Assembly (NCBI RefSeq): GCF_019891175.1
Contig: NZ_CP072600.1
Coordinates: 4,526,001 to 4,590,000 of the forward strand
Direction of reading: 5' to 3'
DNA from: Leptothermofonsia sichuanensis E412
Lineage (GTDB): Bacteria; Cyanobacteriota; Cyanobacteriia; Leptolyngbyales; Leptolyngbyaceae
Length of the DNA: 64,000 nt
Position numbers and translations under genes: made by a program. Shown piece by piece: positions 44,397-55,543 of the stretch. Position 1 is the stretch's first letter; each line of letters starts with the position of its first letter. Under the pieces are notes generated by a model that ran no database searches, had not been told where the DNA came from, and saw nothing but the letters and a program-made list of their open reading frames with translations.

Positions 44397-45440
44397 ATGC
44401 CACACATTTACTACCTGCCGGATAAACGGCTGGTGCAACCAGGGCAGGATGCTTTCACCCTGTTAGATGCTTCCCTGGAAGCCGGAATTCCCCATACCCA
44501 TGTCTGTGGTGGAAATGCCCGTTGCTCAACCTGCCGGGTTCTCATTACAGAAGGGCTGGCTTACTGTGCCCCCCGCACCCCTGCCGAACATGAACTGGCA
44601 CAACGGCTCCACCTCACCCCTGAAGTACGCCTTGCCTGCCAGACAGGAATCTCTGGAGAGGGCACCATTACCCTGCGGCGACTGTCTCTGGATGCCCATG
44701 ATTTGGGCATGTTCCATGATGAGGCTGTAGGCAAAGTTGCCCCCAGCTTTAAGGGTCAGGAACAACAAGTTGCAATTCTGTTTGCCGACATTCGTGGATT
44801 TACTGCTTTCTCTGAGGCACTGCTCCCCTATGACGTGATTTATGTCCTTGATCGCTACTTTCAACTCATGGGACAGGAAATCCAGCAGCAGGGTGGTTTT
44901 GTGAATGTATATATGGGCGATGGGCTGATGGCGCTGTTTGGTGTGGATGACCCCAACCGGGCAGTGGAACGGGCTGTGCGTGCCGGGCTGAATATGCTGG
45001 ATGCCCTTGAACGGCTGAATCCCTTGCTGGAAGATCTTTACCATCGCCGTCTGCGGATGGGAATTGGAATTAATTATGGCACTACGGTGATTGGCACGAT
45101 TGGTGACCCGAAGGCTCCGGTATGGACTGCGATCGGGGATGCTGTCAACCTTGCCAGTCGGGTGGAAGCAGCCAACAAGCCACTGGGCACTTCTTTTCTG
45201 ATTTCAGAACAGGCCTATCACGAAGTCAAGGACCTGGTGACTGTACAGCCTTATTTTCAGGTACAGCTTCCTGGTAAGAGTGGGGAGTATACCCTTTACG
45301 AAGTTATGGATATTGTTCCGCCCGCTATAGAAAAAGAGGGGAGATCGCCCGCTCCTGTGCCCCAACAGTCCTGGCTGACCTGGATTCAACAATTGAGCGT
45401 CAGAATCTGGAACTTCATGTGCTCATTTTGGGAGGGGTAA
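44397..45440 (+). CDS. Class III nucleotide cyclase with N-terminal 2Fe-2S ferredoxin domain
   Basis: 347 residues. Residues 1-95 are a ferredoxin domain with Cys 37, 43, 46 and 81 (CX5CX2C then X34C), the adrenodoxin/vertebrate-type spacing. Residues about 118-300 are an adenylate/guanylate cyclase catalytic domain: ILFADIRGFTAFSE with the metal Asp, NVYMGDGLMALFG with the second metal Asp, and TAIGDAVNLASRVEAANK. The product is probably cAMP or cGMP, with activity set by cluster redox state (inference). The C-terminal tail ends in aromatic residues (WIQQLSVRIWNFMCSFW) that could touch the membrane. Confidence 0.9.
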   Translation: MPHIYYLPDKRLVQPGQDAFTLLDASLEAGIPHTHVCGGNARCSTCRVLITEGLAYCAPRTPAEHELAQRLHLTPEVRLACQTGISGEGTITLRRLSLDAHDLGMFHDEAVGKVAPSFKGQEQQVAILFADIRGFTAFSEALLPYDVIYVLDRYFQLMGQEIQQQGGFVNVYMGDGLMALFGVDDPNRAVERAVRAGLNMLDALERLNPLLEDLYHRRLRMGIGINYGTTVIGTIGDPKAPVWTAIGDAVNLASRVEAANKPLGTSFLISEQAYHEVKDLVTVQPYFQVQLPGKSGEYTLYEVMDIVPPAIEKEGRSPAPVPQQSWLTWIQQLSVRIWNFMCSFWEG

Positions 45441-45933
45441 AGTCGGTGTTGCTGGATTGAAGTATGAATCATGCCGGAACCGGAACATCCGAGAATTTCA
45501 GATAGTGAAGTAGCAATCGAACAGCGTATCACACTAATCCTATGCACCACTTCGCCAACAAAAGCTTCTCGCTCATCCTCAGTATTGGATGCCAGTTATA
45601 ACCTGGTTCTTGAGCAACGAGTCTGGCTCTATCTGCTCCAGATTGTGATAGAGATTCCCATTGACCTCACTGTTGTAGCAGTAAAAATCTAATACCATTT
45701 TGGATTTTGGATTTGCGATTTTAGAGTGCAGAAGCCCTATGGTGCAAGACATTTAATCGGGTATCTGCCGCATTTCCCGATTAAATCGGTATAAACACCT
45801 CAATCTGTTGCTCACTGGGCAACTGTTTGACTGACTCAACAACTTGCTCATTAGTGAGAGTAAAGGCAGGAATGTGACGTGTTAGCTGGTCGCCGCCCAC
45901 TGAATTGCTCTTCCACGACCCAAAGCTCTCCGA
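45441..45933. other. Gap with possible decayed minus-strand coding remnants
   Basis: No intact gene is convincing. On the minus strand, a 39-codon stretch at 45781-45900 (GTG start) contains FTLTNEQVVESVKQLPSEQQ, which resembles the N-terminus of small antitoxin-like proteins. At 45480-45690 two overlapping frames (NLYHNLEQIEPDSLLKNQV, then TEDEREAFVGEVVHRI) look like one short gene broken by a frameshift. The plus-strand 73-codon frame here is not protein-like. Confidence 0.25.
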
Positions 45934-48900
45934 TTATTCCTGGGCGCGTATCGGTAACCAGATGCAGAACTCAGTGCCCTGCCCCAATTCCGATTGCACG
46001 TCGATGCGCCCCCCATGTTTGTCCACCACAATTTGGCGGGCGATCGCCAGTCCCAATCCGGTTCCTTTCCCCACACCTTTTGTCGTAAATAAATGGTCAA
46101 AAATTCTCGCTTGCACCTCCCCGGTCATACCTTTGCCATTGTCCCGAATTCGGATTTCAACAACGTTTTCTGGCGTCAGCGTGGTTTGAACCGTGATGGT
46201 TTGCGGCTTCGCTTGCAGGTCAGCAAATGAAGCTGTTTGAGCCGCTTCATCAAAGACATCGATCGCGTTAGCCAGGATATTCATAAATACCTGGTTCAGT
46301 TGTCCTGGGAAACATTCGATCAAAGGGAGTTCTGCGTACTCTTTGAGGACTACAATTTCGGGGCGAAACTCATTTGCTTTAAGTCGATACTTGAGGATCA
46401 AGAGTGTACTATCCATGCCTTCGTGGATATCCGCATAGACCTTATGTTCTGTATCGGCACGGGAGAAGGTGCGAAGACTCGTGCTGATAGATTTGATCCG
46501 CTCCGTTGCGCCTGTCATGGAGTCAAGTAACTTGGGCAAGTCCTCCCTCAGGAATTCCAGATCAATGTCTTCGGCATGGGTTTGAACAGGGGCAGCCGCA
46601 TTGGGATGATGTTGCTGATAGAGATCCAGATGGACAAGCAGGTCTTGTATGTACTCTCTGGCATTGTTGATGCTGCCGTTGAGGAACCCCACAGGGTTAT
46701 TAATTTCATGCGCAACCCCTGCAACCAGATTGCCGAGGGATGCCATTTTCTCACTTTGCACCATTTGCAGATGGGCACTTTGTAAATCCTGGAGAGCGTG
46801 TTCAAGTTCCTGAGATTTCTGCAAGACGGCTTTTTCGGCTTGTTTGCGAGCGCTCACATCTTGCAAGCTGGCAATAATGACCTCCTGATTATCCAGGGTG
46901 ATCTTGTTCAGGATAATTTCGGCATCAAACGCGACCCGATCACCAGGACGCTGGCTCTTCCATTCAAAGCAAACGGTTTCGCCAGCCAGTGCCCTTGCCC
47001 ATATCAGGGGAACCTGATCAAACGGATTGTCTGGGGCAGAGTAGTCTAACGCCGCGCGCGTCAGGGCTTCTTCTTTACTGCCAACCTGAAACAACTCCAG
47101 CATCCGGTTATTGACATCCAGCAGGGTGCCATCCATGTCATGGATGAATATGGCACTGGTAGAGTTGTCAAAAATCGTGCGCAGATTCTTTTCTGAAACC
47201 CTTAGAGCCGCTTCAGCCGCTTTGAGTTCGCTGATGTCTCGCAGAATAGTCGAAAAATACTCGACTTCACCATTGCTGGATTTGTGGGCAAGCACCACTT
47301 GAGAAACGGGGATTTCCTGTCCATTTCTATCCAATATTGCAGTTTCTCCCACCCACATGCCGGAACGCATCGCTTCCGGCAATGCCTGATTCATAATAAT
47401 TTCGAAAGCCCAATCCGGGTGGCGTTGAGAAATGACATCTCCTGCGACCTGTTCATGGTCTAATCCCAGCAGATTGCGCCAGGCACGATTGAGATAGAGG
47501 GTTTTCCCGGTTGGGTCGGCGGTGCCAATGAAATCCGAGGTGCTTTCCAGAATCGCCAGTAAGCGTGTTTGTTCCGCTTCAATCTGCTTGCGATCTGTAA
47601 TATCAATCAGCATCCCATCCCAAACAAGCTTTCCATCTTCTCGGCGTTCCGGTTGGGAGGCGGCCTGCACCCATTTCACAGTGCCGTTGGGAGTCACAAT
47701 GCGCCACTCATGGTGAAATGGAGTGAGCTTTTGAGCAGATTCGACAATCGCTTGAAATGAAATGTGTGGGCCTGGTCATCTGGATGTTCAAAATCACGCA
47801 GGCTGTATTTTCCTGCCATCAAATCTTCTGCCGCTACTTCATACAGCCTCTGGCAGCCAGAACTGACGTAGGACATGGAGGCGGAGCCATCCGATTCAAT
47901 CTGAATTTGATAAATTAACCCAGGCACATTATCGGCAAGTTTCTGAAAGCGAGCTTCGTTAATCCGCAGTTGTTCTAGAGACTGTTCCAGTTGCTGAGCA
48001 TAGTCTTGAGCTTGTTCATAAAGTCGGGCATTCTCCAACGAAATTGCAGCCTGGGTGCAGAGTAAGTTGAGCAGTTCAACCCGCTCGTCTGTGAAGGCTC
48101 CATTGACCAGATTGTTTTCTAAGTACAGAATTCCCATCAACTTTCCCTGACGCAGGATCGGACTGCACAAAACGCTCCTGGGTTGTTGGCGGATGATGTA
48201 TGCATCATGGGCTAAGGTTGGATCGGCACTGGCATCCCACAACACCAATGACTGCCTGTCATGTTTGACTTTATTAATCAGAGTCAAGGGAATCTCCTGG
48301 CTCTCTTCAACGGGGATCCGCTGTAAGACAATGGGGTCGGATCCCGCCGTCATTGCGCCTTTGATCAGCAGGCGATCGTCTCGCAGCACCATCAGAACAC
48401 ATTTATCCGCTCCCGCTTCTTTGATGATGATAGCCAGTAAGGAGGCGAGCAGTTTATCGAGTTTAATTTCACTGGAGAGGGTTTGGAAGGCTTTGAAAAT
48501 CGTATCTAGGTGAAGCGAATGGGAAAGGCTGCTGGAGGGTGAACTGCTGGAGGTGACGGTTCCCGTAGCAAAGACGGTTTCATGGACTGAAAGGGCAGGG
48601 CCAGCTTGCTGAAGAATCGGAGCCAGCAGTTGCGGATAGCGGCGTTCCAGGTCTGCGACTTTGGCTTTGCCCCCCCAGCGAGCATACCTGTAGTAGGCTT
48701 CGATCAGGTATTCCTGAGCGAGGCGCTCTTTGTGCCATGCCAGATAGAACTTTGCTGCCAGTTCATTGGCCAGGGCAGCTTCATAGGGATACTCATACTC
48801 CTGGGCCAGGGCGATCGCGCGATCGTAGTATTCTGAGGCTTCCGCTTTCTGGTTCAACACCCGGAGCCGTTCAGCCGCCACCAGTTCCCAGCGGTGCTGG

Positions 48901-49346
48901 TGGTTGGCAGGCACAAAACTCGCCCAACGCTGGAGGTTGTTCTGGTGAGCATTCACCTGCTCCAGAATGTCGATTTGTTCTGCCTCCGTTGCCGTCTCAT
49001 ACATCGCCAGCCGGATCAACGCATCATAAAAGTGATACAGCGGCACCACAAAGCTTCCGAGTCCGGCATCCAAATATTGCTGAGTCAGGGCAGATTTCTG
49101 AGCGGCTACTGGATAGTTACCAAATAGATAGTTCAAACTGGTCTGGTTAAAGAATAGATAGAATAACGCCGTCCGATTATTCTGAGTCTGCAACAGGGGC
49201 ACAAACTCGCGCTCATCCAGAACAGTGCCAATCAATTGATCCGGGTGTTCACTCTGACCCAGCAGATTCAGCACCGCCTGATAGTAACTGGCTAAAAAAT
49301 GGGCTGGAGTGATCTGCTTCAATTGATGGATAGCCTGATATAGCAC
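45934..49346 (-). pseudogene. Hybrid sensor histidine kinase (GAF-PAS-PAS-PAS-HK), truncated and frameshifted
   Basis: This is the C-terminal half of a cyanobacterial giant Ser/Thr kinase-AAA-GAF-histidine kinase type protein. From the N-terminus: a helical TPR-like region (49346 to about 48540), a GAF domain (DKCVLMVLRDDRLL to EERVELLNLL-like), PAS domains, then HisKA (LVAGVAHEINNP with His) and HATPase_c (NILANAID, DNGKGMTG, GLGLAI). At about 47755 the frame breaks: the first piece ends at 47694, the second is open to 45934 from upstream of 47697. The 5' end stops exactly at the IS630-type element at 49341, and nothing beyond the IS continues the gene. The kinase/AAA half is lost, so no working protein is expected. 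Confidence 0.85.
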
Positions 49347-50291
49347 TACGCATTTGGGTTAGGACGTTATTATAGAGCCATCAGGAGAGTTTAGGAACAC
49401 CTATGCCCGCCCCCTACAGCTACGACTTGCGTTGCAAAGCGATTGAAGCCGTGAAACAAGGCCACCGCAAAGTTGATGTCTGTCGAATGTTCAACATCAG
49501 TCGCCATACCTTAGACCTGTGGTTGAAACGGGAAGCAGAAACGGGAGATTGCCGAGCGATGACTGGGTTTCAGCGCGGAAATCGGCATAAGATTACCGAC
49601 TGGTCGCGCTTTCGTGAGTTTGTCAAGCAGCATGGGGATCAGACCCAAGCGAGACTGGCAACCCTGTGGGGGGATAATGTGACACAGCAGGACATCAGTC
49701 GAGCCTTGCGAAAGATTGGGTTTAGTCGAAAAAAAAGACCTATGGCTATCGGGAACGAGACGACCTGAAGCGACAGGAGTTTCAAGAGCGCTTGAGGAGT
49801 AAGCTGCCGCATCAGGTTGTCTATGTCGATGAAGCAGGCATTGATAATCGAGACGTGTATCCCTACGGCTACTGCGAGGTTGGAGAACGCTTCTATGGGC
49901 TTAAATCAGGAAAACGCACCGAACGAGTCAGTTGGATTGCTGCCTTACGAGAGAACAGCCTCTTTGCGCCAATGACCTTTGCTGGCTCGTGCAACCGGGA
50001 TTTAGTGGAGATGTGGTTGGAGGAGTGCTTAGTCCCCCAACTGCGACCGGGAGATGTGATTGTGATTGACAATGCCAGTTTCCATCATTCTCAAACCATT
50101 GAAGAGATCGGGGCTCAAGCAGGGTGTGAGATTTGGTATTTACCCCCTTATTCCCCAGACTTGAATCCGATTGAGCATTGGTGGTTTGTGCTGAAGAATT
50201 GGATGCGGCAACGCTGGGATGAATTTGACAATTTCCGTGATTGTGTTGATGCAGCTTTCAAAAGCTGTCCTAACGTGCTCCCGTAAGGCTA
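49341..50291. mobile_element. IS630-family insertion sequence, about 0.95 kb
   Basis: The left end begins TAGCACTACG and the reverse complement of the right end begins TAGCCTTACG; both share TTAGGAC at positions 19-25, giving imperfect 25-bp inverted repeats with a TA at each edge. One transposase reading region on the + strand. It has cut the hybrid kinase gene and abuts an IS1-like remnant on the right. Confidence 0.8.
49403..50286 (+). CDS. IS630-family transposase, probable -1 frameshift product
   Basis: ORF1 (49403-49768) carries the helix-turn-helix domain (HRKVDVCRMFNISRHTLDLW). ORF2 is open past 49792 to 50286 and carries the DDE core: YVDEAGIDNRD, VIVIDNASFHHS and SPDLNPIEHWW (final acidic residue Glu). 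The frames join at a run of eight A (49729-49736) where a -1 shift gives KKTYGYRERDDLKRQ, completing the expected protein of about 294 residues. Slippery A-runs are used by several IS630-type elements. A simple indel cannot be excluded, but no other damage is seen. Confidence 0.8.
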
Positions 50292-50378
50292 TACACCAAA
50301 TTCATAGCGGTTGATGAACAAACCAATGACCACATCACCACTTCCACAATTGGAGCAAAGAATCGGTTCAAGTACCAT
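50289..50378 (-). pseudogene. Possible IS1-type InsA N-terminal remnant
   Basis: The 29-codon frame opens MVLEPILCSNCGSGDVV, resembling the zinc-finger start of IS1-family InsA proteins in cyanobacteria (two of its Cys seen). The similarity then stops, and the frame is closed by a TAG formed at the IS630 edge. Too short for a firm call. Confidence 0.35.
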
Positions 50379-50580
50379 CAGCGTTGTTGATTCCAGGGAT
50401 GAATTAAGCCTTGTATGAATTGAAACTTCGTTCCAATTCATCCGGCTATTCAGCACCATCCACAAATCCAGGCTGCCTGATCAGGAAGAGTAGCCAGCGC
50501 GATCGCTTTGCAGGCGATCGCACTTTCAAGACCACCGCTACATTTTGCTCAAATTCATCTTGAGTTGGTATGACAATCCA

Positions 50581-50615
50581 TCCTCACTCCTCACTCCTCA
50601 CTCCTCACTTCTCAC
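50581..50615. repeat. Heptamer tandem repeat (TCCTCAC), five units
   Basis: Four TCCTCAC units and one TTCTCAC in tandem, 22 bp before the acnB stop codon (minus-strand gene). Heptameric tandem repeats (STRR type) are known in cyanobacteria. The rest of 50379-50636 shows no gene. Confidence 0.7.
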
Positions 50616-50636
50616 TACCAACCAATCTTCCCCCGC

Positions 50637-53228
50637 CTAACGAACCGAAGCCATGATCCTGGTCTCCTCTTCTTTGGAAATCAGACGACCCTCGTCCTCA
50701 AATCCGACAATCTGATCGAAGTTGAGGTAGCGGTAGAGGTCTGAAGCAAATGGATCGATCTTCCGAGTGACAATCTCCATATACTCTGTGACTGTGGGAA
50801 TTCGTCCCAGCAGAGCGCAAACTGCTGCCAGTTCTGCTGAACCCAGGTAGACCTGTGCCCCCTTGCCCATCCGGTTATTAAAGTTGCGGGTAGAGGTTGA
50901 AAAAACTGTCACCCCATCTGCAACCCGTGCCTGGTTGCCCATGCAGAGAGAGCATCCCGGCATTTCGGTTCTGGCTCCAGCAGCGGCAAAAATCCCGTAG
51001 TAGCCTTCTTCCCGCAGTTGCTTTTCATCCATCCGGGTGGGTGGGCAAATCCACAGACGCACCTTTGCCGGTCCTTCCCCTTCCAATACCTTAGCCGCCG
51101 CCCGGTAGTGACCAATATTGGTCATGCAGGAGCCGATAAAAACTTCGTGGATGGGGTCACCGGCACACTCCGACATCCGCTTGATATTGTCGGGATCATT
51201 GGGTGCGGCCACCAAGGGTTCCTGAATCTGATCCAGATCCACCTCAATGATGTCAGCATAGTCTGCATCGGGGTCGGCTGCCATCAACGTGGGGTTTGCT
51301 AACCACTGCTCCATTTTGGCAACGCGCCGCAGAATGGTGCGGGCATCCCCATAGCCACGGGCAACCATATTTTTCAGCAATGCAACGTTAGAGCGGAGAT
51401 ACTCAGAGACAGTATCTGTGCTGAGCTTGATTGTGCATCCGGCGGCTGATCGCTCCGCGGTGGCATCGGTCAATTCAAATGCCTGCTCCAGCTTCAGGTC
51501 AGGCAACCCTTCCATTTCAATGATTTTGCCTGAATACACGTTTTTCTTGTTTTCTTTGGCAACTGTCAGCTTGCCCTGCTGGATGGCGACGTAAGGGATA
51601 GCATTCACAACATCGCGCAGGGTAACACCTGCTTGCAGGCTACCTTTGAACCGCACCAGCACAGATTCAGGCATATCCAGCGGCATCACCCCCAGAGCGG
51701 CTGCAAAAGCGACCAGTCCAGAACCAGCTGGAAACGAAATGCCCAATGGAAACCGGGTGTGGGAGTCACCCCCTGTCCCAACCGTATCCGGCAGCAACAT
51801 CCGGTTAAGCCAGGAGTGGATGATGCCATCCCCCGGACGGAGAGAAACGCCCCCTCTAGAGTTGATGAAGTCAGGCAGTTCTTTGTGGGTGTGGATGTCT
51901 ACGGGTTTGGGATAGGCGGCAGTGTGACAGAAGCTCTGCATCACCAGATCAGCACCAAAACCAAGACAGGCAAGTTCTTTCAATTCGTCGCGGGTCATGG
52001 GTCCGGTGGTGTCCTGGGAACCAACTGTAGTCATGACGGGTTCACAGTAAGTACCGGGGCGCACACCGGGTAACCCGCAGGCTTTACCTACCATTTTCTG
52101 AGCCAGCGTAAAGCCTTTGCCCGTGTCTGCGGGCACCTGGGGACGGGTGAAGAGGGGGCTGGGACCCAGTCCCAGGGCGGCACGGGTTTTGTCGGTCAGG
52201 GTGCGCCCAATCAACAGGGGGATTCTGCCCCCGGCTCGAACTTCATCCAGCATTGTATCTGGCTTCAGCTTGAAGGTGGCAATCACTTCGCCACTCGCAT
52301 TGGTGATTTCACCCCGGTAGGGGTAGATCGTAATGATGTCTCCGGTTTCCATCTGGGTGACATCACATTCGATCGGCAGCGCGCCAGAGTCTTCAGCAGT
52401 ATTGAAGAAGATTGGGGCAATTTTGCCGCCCAGTATATAGCCACCAGTGCGTTTATTTGGGACGCAGGGAATATCCTCCCCAATGTGCCACAGTACCGAG
52501 TTAATGGCAGATTTGCGGGAGGAACCCGTCCCCACCACATCACCCACGTAAGCGACGGGATAGCCTTTTTGCTTGAGGCTGGCAATTGTGTCCAGCCCTC
52601 CTGGCATTCGGGTTTCCAGCATCACGGTGGCATGGAGGGGAATATCCGGGCGGGTGGTTGCATGGGGGGCGGGGGACAGATCGTCGGTGTTGGTTTCCCC
52701 CGGTACCTTAAAGACGGTCACTGTGATTGCTTCTGATAGTTCGGGGCGGCTGGTAAACCATTCCGCTTCTGCCCAGGACTCCATCACCTCTCTGGCGAAA
52801 GCGTTCCCCTGGTCTGCCAGTTCCTGCACGTCATGGAAGGCATCGTAGACCAGCAGGGTTTTGCTCAGAGCGGCAACGGCTGTCATCGCCAGTTCCGTAT
52901 CAGCCGTTTGCAGTAATTCAATCAGGGAGTGGACGTTATAGCCCCCCATCATTGTGCCCAGCAGTTCAACGGCCTGTTTAGGGGAAACCAGAGGACTGGT
53001 GATTTCACGTTTTGCAATGGCAGTCAAAAACCCTGCCTTGACATACGCCGCCTGGTCCACACCAGGGGGGACGCGATCGCGCAGTAATTCCAGCAAAAAT
53101 TCTGCTTCACCGGCAGGGGGGTGCTTCAGCAACTCACATAGTTCAGAGACTTGCTGGGCAGTCAGAGGCAGAGGGGGAATGCCTGATTGGGCGCGATCGG
53201 CGACGTGTTGGCGATAGGTTTCAAGCAT
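50637..53228 (-). CDS. acnB: Aconitate hydratase B
   Basis: 863 residues, standard for AcnB. The N-terminal HEAT-like domain ([20 protein letters not shown]) and the swivel domain ([20 protein letters not shown]) precede the catalytic core, the order specific to AcnB. Fe-S ligands are Cys in [12 protein letters not shown] and both Cys of [23 protein letters not shown] carries substrate contacts. It interconverts citrate and isocitrate in the cytoplasm. The gene stands alone between an IS-rich region and the aldo/keto reductase gene. Confidence 0.97.
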   Translation of the reverse strand: MLETYRQHVADRAQSGIPPLPLTAQQVSELCELLKHPPAGEAEFLLELLRDRVPPGVDQAAYVKAGFLTAIAKREITSPLVSPKQAVELLGTMMGGYNVHSLIELLQTADTELAMTAVAALSKTLLVYDAFHDVQELADQGNAFAREVMESWAEAEWFTSRPELSEAITVTVFKVPGETNTDDLSPAPHATTRPDIPLHATVMLETRMPGGLDTIASLKQKGYPVAYVGDVVGTGSSRKSAINSVLWHIGEDIPCVPNKRTGGYILGGKIAPIFFNTAEDSGALPIECDVTQMETGDIITIYPYRGEITNASGEVIATFKLKPDTMLDEVRAGGRIPLLIGRTLTDKTRAALGLGPSPLFTRPQVPADTGKGFTLAQKMVGKACGLPGVRPGTYCEPVMTTVGSQDTTGPMTRDELKELACLGFGADLVMQSFCHTAAYPKPVDIHTHKELPDFINSRGGVSLRPGDGIIHSWLNRMLLPDTVGTGGDSHTRFPLGISFPAGSGLVAFAAALGVMPLDMPESVLVRFKGSLQAGVTLRDVVNAIPYVAIQQGKLTVAKENKKNVYSGKIIEMEGLPDLKLEQAFELTDATAERSAAGCTIKLSTDTVSEYLRSNVALLKNMVARGYGDARTILRRVAKMEQWLANPTLMAADPDADYADIIEVDLDQIQEPLVAAPNDPDNIKRMSECAGDPIHEVFIGSCMTNIGHYRAAAKVLEGEGPAKVRLWICPPTRMDEKQLREEGYYGIFAAAGARTEMPGCSLCMGNQARVADGVTVFSTSTRNFNNRMGKGAQVYLGSAELAAVCALLGRIPTVTEYMEIVTRKIDPFASDLYRYLNFDQIVGFEDEGRLISKEEETRIMASVR

Positions 53229-53358
53229 GGTCAGGTCTCGTTTTGGATTGATAGCGTTTCGACAGGGGTGTCACGGACAAGTGTTGGTATCACCTGCATA
53301 CGATACTCTCGCTGCACCGCACTTGCGGTTGGAATTGATACTTAAACACCCCCATGCC

Positions 53359-54540
53359 TTACTGCTGGGACAGTCTGGGCACAGGTTGGTCGGCCAGCAG
53401 ACGATGGGTTTCAATTAAAAGGTCCGGGATGACTTTAGCATGAGGGCTGTTAGTCAGACACGCCTGCAATCTGTCCCGATCGATTTGTTCGGCTCTGGCA
53501 CCGGGGAACCAGTGATTTGCCTGCCCTAGCAGGTTATAACGGGCTTTGGCAAAGTCAACCATGTCATAGGCGATCGCCAGGTTCCTGAGCCATAACAGCA
53601 CTGGAATGTTCAGCCCCCCAGGAGTTTCAGCCGGTGTGGGTAGCCCAATATGCCAGGTTTTATACCATTCTTCTCCCAGACGGGCGATCGCGGCTTGCTC
53701 CAGCCGTTCAATAATCGGTGGCAGAATTTCGTCGGTCCGATCCAGAAACTCCAGTGTTTTTAAGTGTTCGTCAAAGTCTTGAGGTCTGGAGGCTCCCACA
53801 CTGAGGGTATGAACCTGGGAATGGCTCAGACAGAACAGGTCGTTGAACACCATTGGGCTTAGGGGGGCACAGAGATCGACAAGGCGAGGAGGAGGATTGT
53901 AAAGCATTCCGCCCTTGTCGGAAGGACTGATAATGAAAACCCCCATATCAAAGCGGGTGGCAGCTTCAATGGCGGGCCAGTTATTCTGATTGATGTAATA
54001 CCAGTGCAGGTTTACATAGTCAAACTGATTGGTTTCAATTGCCCGTACAATCACATCCGTGGGTCCGTGGGTCGAGAACCCAACAAACCGTAACTTACCT
54101 TCTTTCTGTAGTTGTCGCACCACATCCAGACAGCCACCGGGGCGGGTGCAGTAGTCCAACAACTCATCGGTGTTGATCCCGTGCAAACCTAACAGGTCCA
54201 CATAATCCAGCTTCAGGTAGGACAGGGAACGGTCAAAGGTGCGGCGAAATTGCCCGGCATCAGCCTCGGGGCAGACTTTAGTCTGGACAATCAACTCGTT
54301 GCGGGGAAAGGTGGGCAGGACCTGGCCCAATTGCATTTCAGAGCTACCGTAACCCCGCGCCGTTTCAATGTGATTGATACCCACTTCGAGCGATCGCCGG
54401 ATCGTCGCTTCCAGCCTGTCCTGGCTGTCACGGGGAATTTCCCGCAGGGGCAAGTCTTGCCATTTGTATTGATACCGCATCCCGCCACAGGAGAAGACGG
54501 GCATCCGCAGGTTGGTCCGTCCAAATCGTCTATATTCCAT
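53359..54540 (-). CDS. Aldo/keto reductase
   Basis: 393 residues. The TIM-barrel AKR tetrad is visible: Tyr in INHIETARGYGSSE, Lys in IVQTKVCPE, His in LLGLHGIN, with the Asp-equivalent acidic residue in the first of these motifs. NADPH binding residues are expected near LSVGASRPQDFDEHL. The C-terminal 100 residues are an extension typical of longer cyanobacterial AKRs, without Fe-S Cys motifs. Substrate unknown. It is transcribed toward acnB, 131 bp away, perhaps independently. Confidence 0.88.
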   Translation of the reverse strand: MEYRRFGRTNLRMPVFSCGGMRYQYKWQDLPLREIPRDSQDRLEATIRRSLEVGINHIETARGYGSSEMQLGQVLPTFPRNELIVQTKVCPEADAGQFRRTFDRSLSYLKLDYVDLLGLHGINTDELLDYCTRPGGCLDVVRQLQKEGKLRFVGFSTHGPTDVIVRAIETNQFDYVNLHWYYINQNNWPAIEAATRFDMGVFIISPSDKGGMLYNPPPRLVDLCAPLSPMVFNDLFCLSHSQVHTLSVGASRPQDFDEHLKTLEFLDRTDEILPPIIERLEQAAIARLGEEWYKTWHIGLPTPAETPGGLNIPVLLWLRNLAIAYDMVDFAKARYNLLGQANHWFPGARAEQIDRDRLQACLTNSPHAKVIPDLLIETHRLLADQPVPRLSQQ

Positions 54541-54702
54541 TCGATCATGCTAAAACATTTGAGCAATTATGTTATGTGTTTAGCACCATTCAGGCTCTGC
54601 CAGGCTTGCCGCTAAAGCCTGATGGGCATACCAAAAAGGCAATGCCAGGGCCAGGCTGGAGCTTGGTAACGAGGCTATAAACACGCACTAATCACATCCA
54701 TC

Positions 54703-55335
54703 TCAAATGGGAGCATTGGATGGACTCGGCTTCCAGTGAGCACCCAGATAGCGCTTGCAGCCAGTCTCAATCTCAAACTTCCAATCAATGGAATGGACTG
54801 GAAATTCCTTCAGCATCATTGCCAGGTCATCCACAATTGGAATTGCAAGCTGATCGCGATAAGCGGCTTTGCCAACCAGGTTCAGGTCTTCGGAATAAAT
54901 TTCTCTGGTGTCATAGGTTCCATCTTTATTGAGAAACCGGGAAGCTTCAAAAATTGAAATTCGATGGCTGTTGGCAAACCGGCAACGGGACTTTTGCGAC
55001 TTCTGAGCACTCCGCTGGCTGCCACCAGTTTCCGGCGATTGCCAGAGATGATCCAGGCAAATATGGATGTCTCGCTTGACCTGAACACGATTGGTCTGGG
55101 TTTCCTGAAAGGGGGAAAAAATGTAAGTGCGAACTGCACTGGGGGTATCACGAGCCACCAGCTTTAAAATCCCCCGCCTGCCCCGGTACTGCTTAAGAAC
55201 TTCATAGGGTTTGTGAGTCCTTTTCTCCTTCTTGGACACAAGAACCCGCTTAATCCAGTCCAGCAGGTCAAGAAAAATTTGATCGACACGCATGGGAATC
55301 ATTAGTATTGCCTGATACATTCCTAGAATTCCCAC
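54703..55335 (-). CDS. Hypothetical protein of unknown family
   Basis: 210 residues. The C-terminal part (EASRFLNKDGTYDTREIYSEDLN) looks like folded protein, whereas the middle (SQRSAQKSQKSRCRF) is low-complexity and basic. The N-terminus has a possible amphipathic or weakly hydrophobic helix (MYQAILMIPMRVDQIFLDLL). The start could also be the Met at residue 6 or 15. No family recognised; it may be a degenerate gene with a hidden frameshift in the middle. Confidence 0.5.
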   Translation of the reverse strand: MGILGMYQAILMIPMRVDQIFLDLLDWIKRVLVSKKEKRTHKPYEVLKQYRGRRGILKLVARDTPSAVRTYIFSPFQETQTNRVQVKRDIHICLDHLWQSPETGGSQRSAQKSQKSRCRFANSHRISIFEASRFLNKDGTYDTREIYSEDLNLVGKAAYRDQLAIPIVDDLAMMLKEFPVHSIDWKFEIETGCKRYLGAHWKPSPSNAPI

Positions 55336-55387
55336 CTTTGATGAAAGATAGCTACCATCCGCAGGGCATCCGCGAGTTGCAACCAGA

Positions 55388-55481
55388 TATAGCGTTTTTC
55401 AATTGAGTAGAGTACGGAAGCGTGAGGCACAGTGGGGTGCTCCGCACCCTACTGTGCCTCACACCCTTGAAAAGGGCTATA
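55388..55481. repeat. Family B repeat, copy 3 (inverted)
   Basis: Starts TATAGCGTTTTTCAATTGAG and ends CACCCTTGAAAAGGGCTATA. It is the reverse complement of the copies at 160 and 59712, with full length kept. It lies 62 bp past the rpiA stop (minus strand). Confidence 0.8.
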
Positions 55482-55543
55482 GCCGTTCAGATACAAAACC
55501 CCTGACCAGGGTAAAAAAGACTACCCGTCTGCCAGGGCGACTG

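Noticed and set aside
45471-45692. Plus-strand frame of 73 codons
   Set aside because: The composition does not look coding; the minus strand holds more protein-like fragments.
50575-50620. CRISPR-like array from the TCCTCAC repeats
   Set aside because: Units are 7 bp with no spacers; it is a heptamer tandem repeat.
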